From contig CAMBMC010000015.1 of the NCBI GenBank assembly GCA_945868555.1, positions 1-18,410 of the forward strand: a stretch of DNA of 18,410 nt, in the 5' to 3' direction. The first letter of the stretch is position 1. Each line of letters opens with the position of its first letter. The stretch is from Chitinophaga pinensis (lineage in GTDB: Bacteria; Bacteroidota; Bacteroidia; Flavobacteriales_D; Crocinitomicaceae). This document shows, piece after piece, positions 6,720 to 14,393 of this stretch. The translations under genes and the position numbers were made by a program. The notes beneath the pieces were generated by a model. The model worked only from the letters and a program-made list of their open reading frames with translations, had not been told where the DNA came from and did not search any database.

Positions 6720-6801
6720 GGTCTTTTGTCCTTAAAAGTCTTTTATCTTTAAAAAAAAATCCTTAAATTTAACTAACCTTAAACTTTTACTAGCGATCAC
6801 A

Positions 6802-7599
6802 ATGAAAAAACCACTCTTCTTCGCAATTCTTGTTCTTGCGATCAATTCATTTTCTCAAACCGATAAATTCGGTATTTCAGCACAAATATTTAATCCGACC
6901 AATGATGTTCAAGTGTACTGGTTCAACATCGATTACGAATCGATTGACAACCACAATCTCAGAGACAAATCTTTTGGATTAGGGACACAGATTTATTACA
7001 ATCTGAAGAATGAAACCCAGCTTCGCTTTCGTTTTGGGTGGTCTCGAATACACATTTTGGAAATTCAAGATCAAGATATCCCATCTTTAGGGGTACATGT
7101 TTTGGATCAGGGGCTTGGGAGACAAAATCAATTTCATTTTGCGCCGGGGATCGGATGGTCTATGGAGAAGTCCCGATTTCAGTTGATTGGAGGATTTGAA
7201 TTGCCCATCAATTATGTCGGACGTTTTGATTTGACTGCAGATTATCGCGAATTCAACATTTCCAATGACAGTTTGTTGGATCAAAGCCATTCGACGATTT
7301 CCATTCCAGCTGGATTCTCGATTGGACTTGGTGCCTACCTCGGTTTTGTCTACAATTTCAAGAGATTCATTTCTGTAGGCGCTGAATTCTCCCCTTCACT
7401 CCTCTATGGAAACTATGGGGGGCGAACGGCCACATCAGAAATCTCTTCACCCTTTCAATTTGACGCGACATACACCGATGATGGAAATACTGGATTCACT
7501 TTTTACCAGAATCGGTTTTCTTTGAATATTTTTTATCGATTTCAGTCACTCAAAAAGGAGCGCAACAATTCACGGTTTCTCACACCTCATTTCCTATAA
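6802..7599 (+). CDS. Putative outer-membrane beta-barrel protein
   Basis: The 265-residue product starts with a Sec signal peptide (K-K, a hydrophobic core, cleavage near N-S-F-S-Q at residue 19). The rest is rich in alternating polar/aromatic strands typical of a transmembrane beta-barrel, for example Q-I-Y-Y-N-L, Q-L-R-F-R-F-G-W, F-Q-L-I-G-G-F-E-L, A-Y-L-G-F-V-Y-N-F and F-S-L-N-I-F-Y-R-F. I do not recognise a named family. The last strand is followed by about 15 polar residues, so it lacks the usual terminal Phe right after a strand, although the final residues include Phe. The stop lies only 2 bases from the stop of the convergent hydrolase gene. Location inferred to be the outer membrane; function unknown. 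Confidence 0.7.
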   Translation: MKKPLFFAILVLAINSFSQTDKFGISAQIFNPTNDVQVYWFNIDYESIDNHNLRDKSFGLGTQIYYNLKNETQLRFRFGWSRIHILEIQDQDIPSLGVHVLDQGLGRQNQFHFAPGIGWSMEKSRFQLIGGFELPINYVGRFDLTADYREFNISNDSLLDQSHSTISIPAGFSIGLGAYLGFVYNFKRFISVGAEFSPSLLYGNYGGRTATSEISSPFQFDATYTDDGNTGFTFYQNRFSLNIFYRFQSLKKERNNSRFLTPHFL

Positions 7600-7601
7600 A
7601 C

Positions 7602-8315
7602 TTATCTCTCCTCAATCAAGGTTTCTACCGCCTTGTTGTATTTGAATAAGAAATCGTACATTTCATCTGTTCGGAATACACGTTCAAGTGCGCCATGATC
7701 GGCGCCTTCAACTACTGTGAATGTCAAATTATCACCACCGTTGCAAGCGCGAATGGCATTCACTACTTTCTGAGATTCGGATAAGGGAACAGCCGCATCG
7801 CGGTTACCGTGCTGAATCCACAAAGGAACAGTCGCTAGGTCACAGCCATCGCTTGGGTTTCCACCGCCACACAAAGCCACGGCGGCGGTAACAACTTCAG
7901 GATAGGCACCCGCAAAATGAAGTGTTCCATAGCCCCCTAAACTCATACCAGCGACATAAACACGGTTGGTGTCTGTCGTATATTGTGACTGAACATACCG
8001 AAGTACATCTAAAACCTTTTGAGGCTCCCAGGACTTGCCTGCTGGAACTTGCGGTGCAATGACGATTGCGGGGATGCTTCGGCCTCGCTCAATTTCTTTG
8101 ATGACCCCGTATTTCTTTACCTGCTCCAAGTTTGATCCGGAAAGACTTCTTCCGTGAAGAAAAATCAATATAGGAGGGTTGTTCTTTAAGATGCTATCGG
8201 CTGGTAGGTTAATCCAGAAATTGTAATCTGCTTTTCCAATAACCGTCGTAAGTTGCGCTTTTACAGCAAAGGCTGAAACAAGAAACGCGAATAGAATGAA
8301 GTTTGTTTTTTTCAT
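7602..8315 (-). CDS. Secreted alpha/beta hydrolase (esterase/phospholipase-like)
   Basis: The 237-residue protein has a signal peptide cleaved near A-V-K-A-Q (about residue 20) and a serine-hydrolase fold. The oxyanion region is F-L-H-G-R-S-L-S-G at 52-60, the nucleophile elbow G-M-S-L-G-G places Ser at 125, the acid is Asp173 in H-G-N-R-D-A-A-V-P, and the base is His207 in G-A-D-H-G. The arrangement fits the phospholipase/carboxylesterase and dienelactone-hydrolase-like group, which includes periplasmic esterases and feruloyl-type enzymes. The substrate is not predictable here. Four cysteines (149, 158, 191 and nearby contexts) might form disulfides after export, though this is uncertain. 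It faces the outer-membrane protein gene with a 2-bp gap. Upstream is the recF/DUF721 operon on the same strand. Confidence 0.85.
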   Translation of the reverse strand: MKKTNFILFAFLVSAFAVKAQLTTVIGKADYNFWINLPADSILKNNPPILIFLHGRSLSGSNLEQVKKYGVIKEIERGRSIPAIVIAPQVPAGKSWEPQKVLDVLRYVQSQYTTDTNRVYVAGMSLGGYGTLHFAGAYPEVVTAAVALCGGGNPSDGCDLATVPLWIQHGNRDAAVPLSESQKVVNAIRACNGGDNLTFTVVEGADHGALERVFRTDEMYDFLFKYNKAVETLIEER

Positions 8316-8396
8316 AGGACCATAAAGATAGGCCCTTCTGTTCTTGACGCGTGTTAAAAAATGTCAACAGAAAATCTGAAAGGAATCAACACAACA

Positions 8397-8699
8397 TTAA
8401 CCAAACCAAACATCCGTGATCAGTTCACATCCAGCCTCTTGATTAACACGTTCGATGATGATGGATTTTCCATAAGACAATTCGTCGCGCATGACAGAAG
8501 AATCCATGGTGATATAGAGTGTTTTATTGCGCACCGAAATTGACTTTGTGCGATTGGCTACGGCGATCCCCATCATTTCGGGCCATGCAGCAATCACATC
8601 CATTTCCTTCATTCTTCCATCCAAGCGATAGGCTTTCATCAATTTATTGACTAAATCGCCCAATAGGTGTTGATTCTTGTCTAATTTTCTATCCGCCAT
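8397..8699 (-). CDS. DUF721 (DciA-like) protein
   Basis: This 100-residue protein matches the DUF721 pattern: an N-terminal helix (L-G-D-L-V-N-K-L-M-K-A-Y), then W-P-E-M-M-G-I-A-V-A-N-R-T-K-S-I and a beta section (L-Y-I-T-M-D-S-S-V-M-R-D-E-L) before I-I-E-R-V-N. The conserved W and the G-x-x-V-A-x-x-T segment are the main markers. DUF721 includes DciA, the replicative-helicase loader or operator in bacteria without DnaC/DnaI. It sits 7 bases downstream of recF on the same strand, so the two are very likely one operon, which fits a replication/repair role. Assignment of a helicase-loading function is by family only. Confidence 0.85.
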   Translation of the reverse strand: MADRKLDKNQHLLGDLVNKLMKAYRLDGRMKEMDVIAAWPEMMGIAVANRTKSISVRNKTLYITMDSSVMRDELSYGKSIIIERVNQEAGCELITDVWFG

Positions 8700-8706
8700 G
8701 GTTCAT

Positions 8707-9825
8707 TTAACTTTCTAACGAATCAACGGCATGAATCTCACCTTGAGAAACACGAAACATTGAAAATTCTATCTTGCTGTTCCTAAAAATAGCATTTAAT
8801 CGGTCTTCATCCGTATCGGTGACCAATACTTGTCCAAAATAATGTTCCGAAACGAGATCCAGCAAGCGCTTAACGCGGTCATTGTCGAGTTTATCGAAAA
8901 TATCGTCCAACAATAGAATGGGTGCCAATGCGAGATGCTCCTTCAACAATTCATATTGTGCCAAGCGCATGGCGATGATCAAAGACTTCTGCTGTCCTTG
9001 AGATCCATATTTTTTAATGGGATGTCCCTTGATGGTGAACACCAAATCATCTTTATGAATTCCAGCATTGGTGAATTGTGAAAAGGCATCCTTTCGCTCG
9101 TTCTCTTTTAAGAGTGCTCCAAAATCCAAATCGTTCAGTTGAGAGCGGTATTCTATGCCTACCTCTTCATGTTCTAAGCCGATGAAGTTGTATTTCTCTT
9201 GAAATACGGGAATGTATTCTTGGATAAATGCCTTTCGAACCGCATGAATGATGTTTCCTGAACTCACCAATTGTTCGTTCCAAACATCCATCGATTCACG
9301 ATCAAATAATCCATGAGAAAACATATTTTTAAGCAAGGCATTGCGTTGTTCCAAAATTCTTGAGTAGCGTTGTACTTCATCCAAATAGGCACGGTCAAAT
9401 TGTGCAATAATGCTGTCCATCCATTTTCTGCGGATCTCACTTCCCTCGGAAATTAAATCACGGTCGTACGGAGAAATCACCACCACAGGAAATTGTCCGA
9501 TGTGGTCAGCCAATTTTTCATATTCTTTTTTGTTCCGTTTAAACACCTTTTTCGCCCCTGACTTCACCGCGCAATGGATGCTTATTTCCTTGTCCTCCTT
9601 TTGAAATGCCCCTTGAATGGAAAAAAAAGGTTGGTCGAAGCGAATGTTTTGACGGTCCATAACATTCAAAAAACTCTTGCACAATCCGAGGTAGTGCACT
9701 GCGTCTAGAACATTTGTCTTACCAGATCCATTCTTTCCAACAAAGCAATTCACGTTTTCAGAGAGGCGAATTTCCGCTTCTTCGTAATTTCTAAAATTGA
9801 TTAAATGGAGACTTTGCAAATGCAT
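8707..9825 (-). CDS. recF: DNA replication and repair protein RecF
   Basis: This SMC-like ATPase helps load RecA at single-strand gaps through RecFOR. The 372-residue length fits RecF. Visible features are the opening L-x-L-x-N-F-R-N-Y, Walker A G-K-N-G-S-G-K-T at 30-37, the ABC signature region Y-G-S-Q-G-Q-Q-K-S at 273-281, and Walker B I-L-L-L-D-D-I-F-D-K-L-D at 303-314 with the D-loop. The start codon at 9825 follows a perfect TAnnTTTG box by only 5 bases, predicting a very short 5' leader. It heads an operon with the DUF721 gene and diverges from the TPR-ribH-glmM cluster. Confidence 0.97.
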   Translation of the reverse strand: MHLQSLHLINFRNYEEAEIRLSENVNCFVGKNGSGKTNVLDAVHYLGLCKSFLNVMDRQNIRFDQPFFSIQGAFQKEDKEISIHCAVKSGAKKVFKRNKKEYEKLADHIGQFPVVVISPYDRDLISEGSEIRRKWMDSIIAQFDRAYLDEVQRYSRILEQRNALLKNMFSHGLFDRESMDVWNEQLVSSGNIIHAVRKAFIQEYIPVFQEKYNFIGLEHEEVGIEYRSQLNDLDFGALLKENERKDAFSQFTNAGIHKDDLVFTIKGHPIKKYGSQGQQKSLIIAMRLAQYELLKEHLALAPILLLDDIFDKLDNDRVKRLLDLVSEHYFGQVLVTDTDEDRLNAIFRNSKIEFSMFRVSQGEIHAVDSLES

Positions 9826-9830
9826 AAGTG

Positions 9831-9838
9831 CAAAAATA
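9831..9838 (-). promoter_or_regulatory. recF -7 promoter box
   Basis: Minus-strand TATTTTTG, followed by C, is a perfect match to the Bacteroidota consensus TAnnTTTG. It sits 5 bases before the recF ATG, so the transcript would be leaderless or nearly so. No TTG is found at the usual -33 distance. The same nine bases occur in the opposite direction at 9944-9952. Confidence 0.55.
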
Positions 9839-9943
9839 ATTGGATTTTCAATGAATGAAACGGAACAAGCTTATAGTTTTTAACCATTTCGATGTGTTGA
9901 AAACCACTGAAAAAAACACAATCGGAAGAATGAAAAAAAAAAC

Positions 9944-9952
9944 TATTTTTGC
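9944..9952 (+). promoter_or_regulatory. -7 promoter box of the TPR-ribH unit
   Basis: TATTTTTGC perfectly matches TAnnTTTG and lies 22 bases before the ATG at 9975. It falls inside a longer open frame from 9855, which argues that translation starts at 9975. A clear -33 element is missing. Confidence 0.55.
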
Positions 9953-9974
9953 AACGCTTCTAAAATTGGAGATA

Positions 9975-10616
9975 ATGTTAGAAAATTTTTATTTTCAAGA
10001 ACTTAAACGACGCTTTGATTCAAATAAGAACTTTCGTTTAGGTACTTATATCGCCGGAGGGCTGATTGTATTGGTTTTGGGAATCTTGGTGTATCGCCAA
10101 TTTATGTGGAAACCTGCTAACGAGAAATCGAAAGATTCTTGGTGGATTGGCTTGAACTATGCTCAAAAAGATTCTACAGATCAAGCCATTGATGCACTTC
10201 GTGGTCAAGTGAAAAAATTTGACGGCAAAGTAGGTGGAGAAGATGCTCAGTATCTTCTTGCTCGTCAGTACATGGCAAAGGGAGAATTTAAGAAGGCGCT
10301 TTCAGAACTGGAAGGCGTTGATTTGAATGATACCTATGTTTCTGTGATGGCAGTTGGCTTACAAGCAGATTGCCACAGTGAATTGGAACACTACGACGAA
10401 GCTGCTGAATTGTACATGGAGGCTACTGAAATGGAAAATAATGATTTGACTACACCGATGTATTTGTTCAAGGCTGGTTTGTGTTACGAAAAATTAAAAG
10501 ACTTCGAAAAAGCGACAGAATGCTACACAAGAATCAAAGACGATTACTCAGCATTTGCAGGACAAAAATCTATCGAGAAGTACATCGCTCGTTCGTCGAA
10601 TAAAACAAAGAAATAA
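9975..10616 (+). CDS. Membrane-anchored TPR protein
   Basis: The 213-residue protein has a short cytoplasmic N-terminus, one transmembrane helix at about 22-42 (I-A-G-G-L-I-V-L-V-L-G-I-L-V), and a periplasmic helical-repeat region. TPR-like helix pairs are visible at about 88-113 (A-Q-Y-L-L-A-R-Q-Y-M-A-K-G-E-F-K-K-A), 124-148 (D-C-H-S-E-L-E-H-Y-D-E-A-A) and 161-185 (G-L-C-Y-E-K-L-K-D-F-E-K-A). The topology resembles the YfgM/TPR_21 type of chaperone-like proteins. I chose the start at 9975 because the promoter-like box at 9944 lies within the longer frame from 9855, and the extra 40 residues are low-complexity and Lys/Thr-rich. Its stop overlaps the ribH start by 1 base (TAATG), implying coupling. 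Confidence 0.85.
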   Translation: MLENFYFQELKRRFDSNKNFRLGTYIAGGLIVLVLGILVYRQFMWKPANEKSKDSWWIGLNYAQKDSTDQAIDALRGQVKKFDGKVGGEDAQYLLARQYMAKGEFKKALSELEGVDLNDTYVSVMAVGLQADCHSELEHYDEAAELYMEATEMENNDLTTPMYLFKAGLCYEKLKDFEKATECYTRIKDDYSAFAGQKSIEKYIARSSNKTKK

Positions 10617-11116
10617 TGGCAACTGCTTTACGCAATTTGTCAAACTATATTCAGGAAGAAATTCCAAACGGTGCCGGTTTCAAAATCGGCATTGTTGTTT
10701 CTGAATGGAACGATTCAATTACCTTGAACCTATTGGAAGGAGCTCGTAGCGCCCTAAAAGACAACGGAGTGCACGAAGAAGACATTCTTGTACACTTTGT
10801 CCCCGGTGCCTTTGAGTTGCCTCTTGGTGCTCAATTTATGTGCGAATACGCCAATATTGATGGTGCAATAGCCATTGGTGTAGTCATTCAAGGGGAAACA
10901 CGCCATTTCGACTTTGTTTGCGATGGCGCTACCCAAGGGATCAAAGATGTAAACTTGAAATACAATATACCTGTTGCGTTCTGCCTCTTGACCGACAACA
11001 CCCTTCAACAATCTATAGATCGTTCAGGTGGGATTCACGGCAACAAAGGTGTTGAATGTGCCATTGCCTGCCTGAAGATGGTTGCATTGAAGAAAAGTCT
11101 TTCCGAGAATAAATAA
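10616..11116 (+). CDS. ribH: 6,7-dimethyl-8-ribityllumazine synthase
   Basis: RibH condenses 5-amino-6-ribitylaminouracil with 3,4-dihydroxy-2-butanone 4-phosphate, the penultimate step of riboflavin synthesis, and forms large cytoplasmic assemblies. At 166 residues it is of normal length. Signature elements are V-S-E-W-N at 28-32 (aromatic substrate stacker Trp31), V-P-G-A-F-E-L-P at 62-69, G-V-V-I-Q-G-E-T-R-H-F-D-F at 88-100 with catalytic His97, and L-T-D-N-T-L-Q-Q-S-I-D-R-S-G at 125-138. The ATG overlaps the TPR stop. No riboflavin riboswitch is seen upstream, consistent with transcription from the TPR promoter. Confidence 0.96.
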   Translation: MATALRNLSNYIQEEIPNGAGFKIGIVVSEWNDSITLNLLEGARSALKDNGVHEEDILVHFVPGAFELPLGAQFMCEYANIDGAIAIGVVIQGETRHFDFVCDGATQGIKDVNLKYNIPVAFCLLTDNTLQQSIDRSGGIHGNKGVECAIACLKMVALKKSLSENK

Positions 11117-11117
11117 T

Positions 11118-11129
11118 ACATTCGAATGT
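11118..11129. other. 12-bp perfect palindrome before glmM
   Basis: ACATTCGAATGT is a perfect palindrome two bases after the ribH stop and 33 bases before the glmM ATG. It may be a protein-binding site or simply chance. No promoter box accompanies it clearly. Confidence 0.25.
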
Positions 11130-11162
11130 CTATTCAGACAATCCATAACCAACGTTAACATC

Positions 11163-12548
11163 ATGACATTAATCAAATCAATTTCGGGAATCCGCGGAAC
11201 CATTGGTGGAAAAGTGAATCAAGGTCTAACACCTGTTGATGCCGTAAAATTTGCTGCTGCCTATGGTACATGGTTGAAAGAACAGCATAGTGGTAAAAAA
11301 ATCAAAGTTGTGATTGGACGCGATGCACGAATTTCGGGACCAATGATTTCTGATCTCGTCGTATCGACCTTAATTGGACTTGGGATCGACGTCATTGACC
11401 TTGGCTTATCCACAACACCAACCGTTGAAGTTGCCGTGCCCTTGGAGCAAGCTCAAGGAGGAATCATCCTAACGGCGAGTCACAATCCGAAGCAATGGAA
11501 TGCTTTAAAATTACTCAACCAAAAAGGGGAGTTCATTTCAGGTGCAGATGGGGAGGCCCTACTAGCGATAGCAGCTGAGGAACGTTTTGACTTTGCTGAA
11601 GTCGATGATTTGGGGATTGTCACAAAGGACAATTCTTACATGCAAAAACACATTGATGCCATATTGGCCTTGCCCTTGGTCGATGCAAAAGCCATTCAAG
11701 CAGCGAACTTTTCGATCGTAGTGGATGCCGTAAATTCCTCAGGAGGAATATTTGTTCCCGCTTTGTTGCGTGCATTGGGCGTCACAAACATCACCGAAAT
11801 GTATTGCGAGCCAACGGGACATTTCCCACACAACCCAGAACCACTTCCAGAGCATCTCACTGACCTTTCCGATAAAATCAAAGAACTTGACGCTCAACTG
11901 GGTATCACGGTAGATCCTGATGTTGACCGTCTCGCATTGGTCTGTGAAGATGGAAGCATGTTTGGTGAAGAATATACCCTCGTTGCCGTAGCCGATTACG
12001 TATTGACACATACACCTGGCGCAACTGTTTCAAACCTCTCCTCTACCCGTGCATTGCGCGATATCACAGAAGATCGTGGCTTAATTTATTCCGCTTCAGC
12101 AGTCGGAGAAGTAAACGTAGTGGCAAAAATGAAAGAAACAAATGCAGTGATTGGTGGTGAAGGAAATGGAGGGATTATCTACCCCGAATTGCACTATGGA
12201 CGTGACTCTTTGGTCGGTATCGCTTTGTTTTTAAGTCATTTAGCCCACAAAAAAATGAGTGTTTCTCAATTGCGCGACAGCTACCCGAAATACACCATTT
12301 CGAAAAATAAGATTGAATTGACACCTGACATTGATGTGGATCAGGTGCTTGCTTTTATGTCATTGAATTACGTTCATGAAGAAGTTGACACAACAGATGG
12401 AGTGAAAATCTACATCGGCAAAGAATGGGTGCACTTGCGCAAAAGCAACACAGAACCCATCATTCGCATCTATTCCGAAAGTGAGAATGAATCCAAAGCG
12501 AATGAATTGGCAGAACGCATTATTCGTGAGATTAAAGCGCTGATATAA
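11163..12548 (+). CDS. glmM: Phosphoglucosamine mutase, GlmM-type
   Basis: This alpha-D-phosphohexomutase converts glucosamine-6-phosphate to glucosamine-1-phosphate for UDP-GlcNAc, and so for peptidoglycan and lipid A. The 461 residues show all four domains: S-G-I-R-G near 8-12, the phosphoserine loop T-A-S-H-N-P at 104-109 (Ser106), the Mg-binding D-P-D-V-D-R at 251-256, the sugar loop G-G-E-G-N-G-G at 331-337 (typical of the Bacteroidota group), and the C-terminal phosphate loop R-K-S-N-T-E-P at 426-432. Activity as phosphomannomutase or phosphoglucomutase is possible in this superfamily, so the exact substrate rests on family knowledge. It follows ribH by 46 bases in the same direction, possibly the third gene of the unit. 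Confidence 0.88.
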   Translation: MTLIKSISGIRGTIGGKVNQGLTPVDAVKFAAAYGTWLKEQHSGKKIKVVIGRDARISGPMISDLVVSTLIGLGIDVIDLGLSTTPTVEVAVPLEQAQGGIILTASHNPKQWNALKLLNQKGEFISGADGEALLAIAAEERFDFAEVDDLGIVTKDNSYMQKHIDAILALPLVDAKAIQAANFSIVVDAVNSSGGIFVPALLRALGVTNITEMYCEPTGHFPHNPEPLPEHLTDLSDKIKELDAQLGITVDPDVDRLALVCEDGSMFGEEYTLVAVADYVLTHTPGATVSNLSSTRALRDITEDRGLIYSASAVGEVNVVAKMKETNAVIGGEGNGGIIYPELHYGRDSLVGIALFLSHLAHKKMSVSQLRDSYPKYTISKNKIELTPDIDVDQVLAFMSLNYVHEEVDTTDGVKIYIGKEWVHLRKSNTEPIIRIYSESENESKANELAERIIREIKALI

Positions 12549-12625
12549 TAGCAGTTGCATGTTTTTTTATTTTGTCATTGAACCGATGACGCGTCAGCTT
12601 GTATCAAAGCTCAAATTTAAAAGAC

Positions 12626-14308
12626 ATGAACAAACTGTTTCTCCCCCTAGTATTTCTCCTTGTGTCATTCGTTTCGAATGCTGGAGACAAAGAGATTGTA
12701 AAATCGACCATTACGGAAGTGACGGTCTATGCGCAAGGCGCTCAGCTCTTTCAACGTGCAAGTTATTCCATCAAACCAGGGATCACCGAAGTGATCATCG
12801 AAGGAATAAGTCCTACCATTGATGCCAATAGCCTTCAGGTCAAAGCGACAGGCGATGTCGTCATTCTCGATTCGAAGTATTCCATTTATTATCCCGAACC
12901 AAAAGAAATCAGCCTTGAGGGATTGCCATTAAAAATAAGAAGAGACATTCAGCTGCTCGAAGACTCATTGAAATATCTCAACTACGACGTTCAAGACATT
13001 CAAGACGAAATCGATGTGCTGATGGCAACGAAGAATATCCTTTCCAACAACGGAGCAATTCGCGGTCAAGGAAAAGTGAATGATTCCATCAATCTATTGA
13101 AACAAGCTGTGGATTACTACTCCACCAAAATGATGGAAATCAACAAGCGTTTACAAGCATTAAATCGCCGAAAAGCCGATAAAAACGAGAAGAAGCGCGC
13201 GATGGAAGACCGATTAACAAAAATGCGCCAGCACCAAAGCAGCGCGGGACAATCCGCTGATGACCAAGGTCCACGACACCGCATTACGGTTACCTTGCAG
13301 TGCAAAGAAATCATGACGGGAAAATTGAACATTTCCTATTTGGTTTCAGCTGCGGGTTGGGTGCCTAAGTATGATTTGCGCAGCGATGGGATGACATCAA
13401 AAATCAACCTGACCTACAAGGCAATGGTGTTTCAAAACTCAGGATTGGACTGGGACAATGTGAAACTGAACATCTCCACCAACAACCCTTACCAAAACAA
13501 AACAAAACCGACATTGCATCCGTGGTATGTAGACTACTATGCCTATCAAACTCGAGGTTACGATGACAATGTACAATTCAAAAAACAAGAAAGCTTGTCT
13601 TATGGGTATACCAATCAAGCACCAGCTGCTGCAGTTAGTCAAGATGAAGAAAAAGAGAGAGATGCAGTAACTTCCAACCAATTTGTGCAGGTGGTACGTC
13701 AATTGACTTCTGCAGAATTCAGAATTGACTTACCTTACAGCATTAAATCCAACAACGAGCAGTACATGGTCTTGATCAAGATAGTCGATCTCGATGCCAA
13801 TTATGCGTACTATACGGTTCCGAAAATAGATCCATCGGTGTATTTGGTAGCTCAACTTTCTAAACTCGATGAACTTGGACTTGTTCCTGCTGAAGCGAAC
13901 ATCTTCTTTGATGGAAGTTATGTGGGCGAAACGTACATTGACCCTACGACCATGGAAGATACGCTTACATTGAGTATGGGACGCGATCCAAACATTGTGG
14001 TGAAGCGCCTTTTGATGAAGAAAGAATGTAAAGAGAAAATCGTAGGCGACAAAAAAGAGAAGATTATGGCCTACTCCATTGAAATCAAGAACTTGAAGGC
14101 TACAGGCATCGAGTTGATCATCGAAGATCAATTGCCAATTACGCAGAACGCTGACATCTTGATTGAACCAATTGACCTTGGAAAAGCGGAGTACGATACA
14201 CGTACTGGAATGATCAAATGGAAGATTGAGCTAAAAACCAAAGAAAGTAGGATCTTGAACTACAGCTACAAAGTGAAATTCAACAAAGATTTGAATCTGC
14301 CACTTTAA
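12626..14308 (+). CDS. DUF4139 (mucoidy inhibitor MuiA-like) secreted protein
   Basis: The 560-residue protein has a cleavable signal peptide ending near F-V-S-N-A-G (residue 19). A DUF4140-type N-terminal beta domain follows (about 28-85; V-T-V-Y-A-Q-G-A-Q-L and I-E-G-I-S-P), then a coiled-coil helical hairpin at about 100-205 rich in Lys, Glu and Leu. The C-terminal DUF4139 region (about 225-555) carries the recognisable Y-L-V-S-A-A-G-W-V-P-K-Y-D-L-R, F-F-D-G-S-Y-V-G-E-T and L-S-M-G-R-D-P motifs. A low-complexity linker near 330-350 separates strands. The family includes proteins linked to mucoidy in Pseudomonas-type names, but no biochemical activity is established. I chose the ATG at 12626 because it starts a proper signal peptide. 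It ends at a strong terminator. Confidence 0.87.
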   Translation: MNKLFLPLVFLLVSFVSNAGDKEIVKSTITEVTVYAQGAQLFQRASYSIKPGITEVIIEGISPTIDANSLQVKATGDVVILDSKYSIYYPEPKEISLEGLPLKIRRDIQLLEDSLKYLNYDVQDIQDEIDVLMATKNILSNNGAIRGQGKVNDSINLLKQAVDYYSTKMMEINKRLQALNRRKADKNEKKRAMEDRLTKMRQHQSSAGQSADDQGPRHRITVTLQCKEIMTGKLNISYLVSAAGWVPKYDLRSDGMTSKINLTYKAMVFQNSGLDWDNVKLNISTNNPYQNKTKPTLHPWYVDYYAYQTRGYDDNVQFKKQESLSYGYTNQAPAAAVSQDEEKERDAVTSNQFVQVVRQLTSAEFRIDLPYSIKSNNEQYMVLIKIVDLDANYAYYTVPKIDPSVYLVAQLSKLDELGLVPAEANIFFDGSYVGETYIDPTTMEDTLTLSMGRDPNIVVKRLLMKKECKEKIVGDKKEKIMAYSIEIKNLKATGIELIIEDQLPITQNADILIEPIDLGKAEYDTRTGMIKWKIELKTKESRILNYSYKVKFNKDLNLPL

Positions 14309-14330
14309 AGAAATAGAATGACGAAAATTA

Positions 14331-14366
14331 AAAACGAGAGGTACAATGTGCTTCTCGTTTTTTTTT
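14331..14366. terminator. Bidirectional rho-independent terminator
   Basis: AAAACGAGA (14331-14339) pairs perfectly with TCTCGTTTT (14353-14361), a 9-bp stem around a 13-base loop. The plus-strand T run spans 14358-14366, and the A-rich left arm gives U's on the minus transcript. It serves the DUF4139 gene and, in the other direction, the RCC1 gene whose stop is at 14394. Confidence 0.85.
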
Positions 14367-14393
14367 ATGCGGTTTTATTTTGAATGCGGCCTT

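Larger units (their letters stand above)
6436..6801. other. Non-coding gap with tandem repeats
   Basis: These 366 bases carry no convincing gene. In order they hold heptamer-phased sequence (units at 6431-6458: ATTAAAA, ATGAAGG, ATTAAGA, ATTTGAT), the 77-bp tandem repeat array, a perfect stem-loop at 6704-6719, and a T-rich/A-rich tract (6721-6770) with further AAAGAYA-like heptamers on the minus strand. The region supplies the 5' region of the outer-membrane protein gene at 6802. A weak -7-like TAAATTTA lies at 6764-6771, with no -33 partner. Confidence 0.6.

Noticed and set aside
9855..9974. N-terminal extension of the TPR protein
   Set aside because: It contains a perfect -7 promoter box and encodes low-complexity residues before a normal start and transmembrane helix.
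10560..10640. Riboflavin (FMN) riboswitch before ribH
   Set aside because: ribH overlaps the preceding TPR gene by 1 base, leaving no leader, and no RFN-like sequence is visible.
12587..12596. Palindrome TGACGCGTCA before the DUF4139 gene as an operator
   Set aside because: A 10-bp perfect palindrome occurs easily by chance; it has no second copy in the window and no linked promoter boxes.
12559..12822. Short plus-strand frame overlapping the DUF4139 start
   Set aside because: It overlaps the signal peptide and DUF4140 region in another frame and encodes a Cys/Arg/His-rich, family-less sequence.
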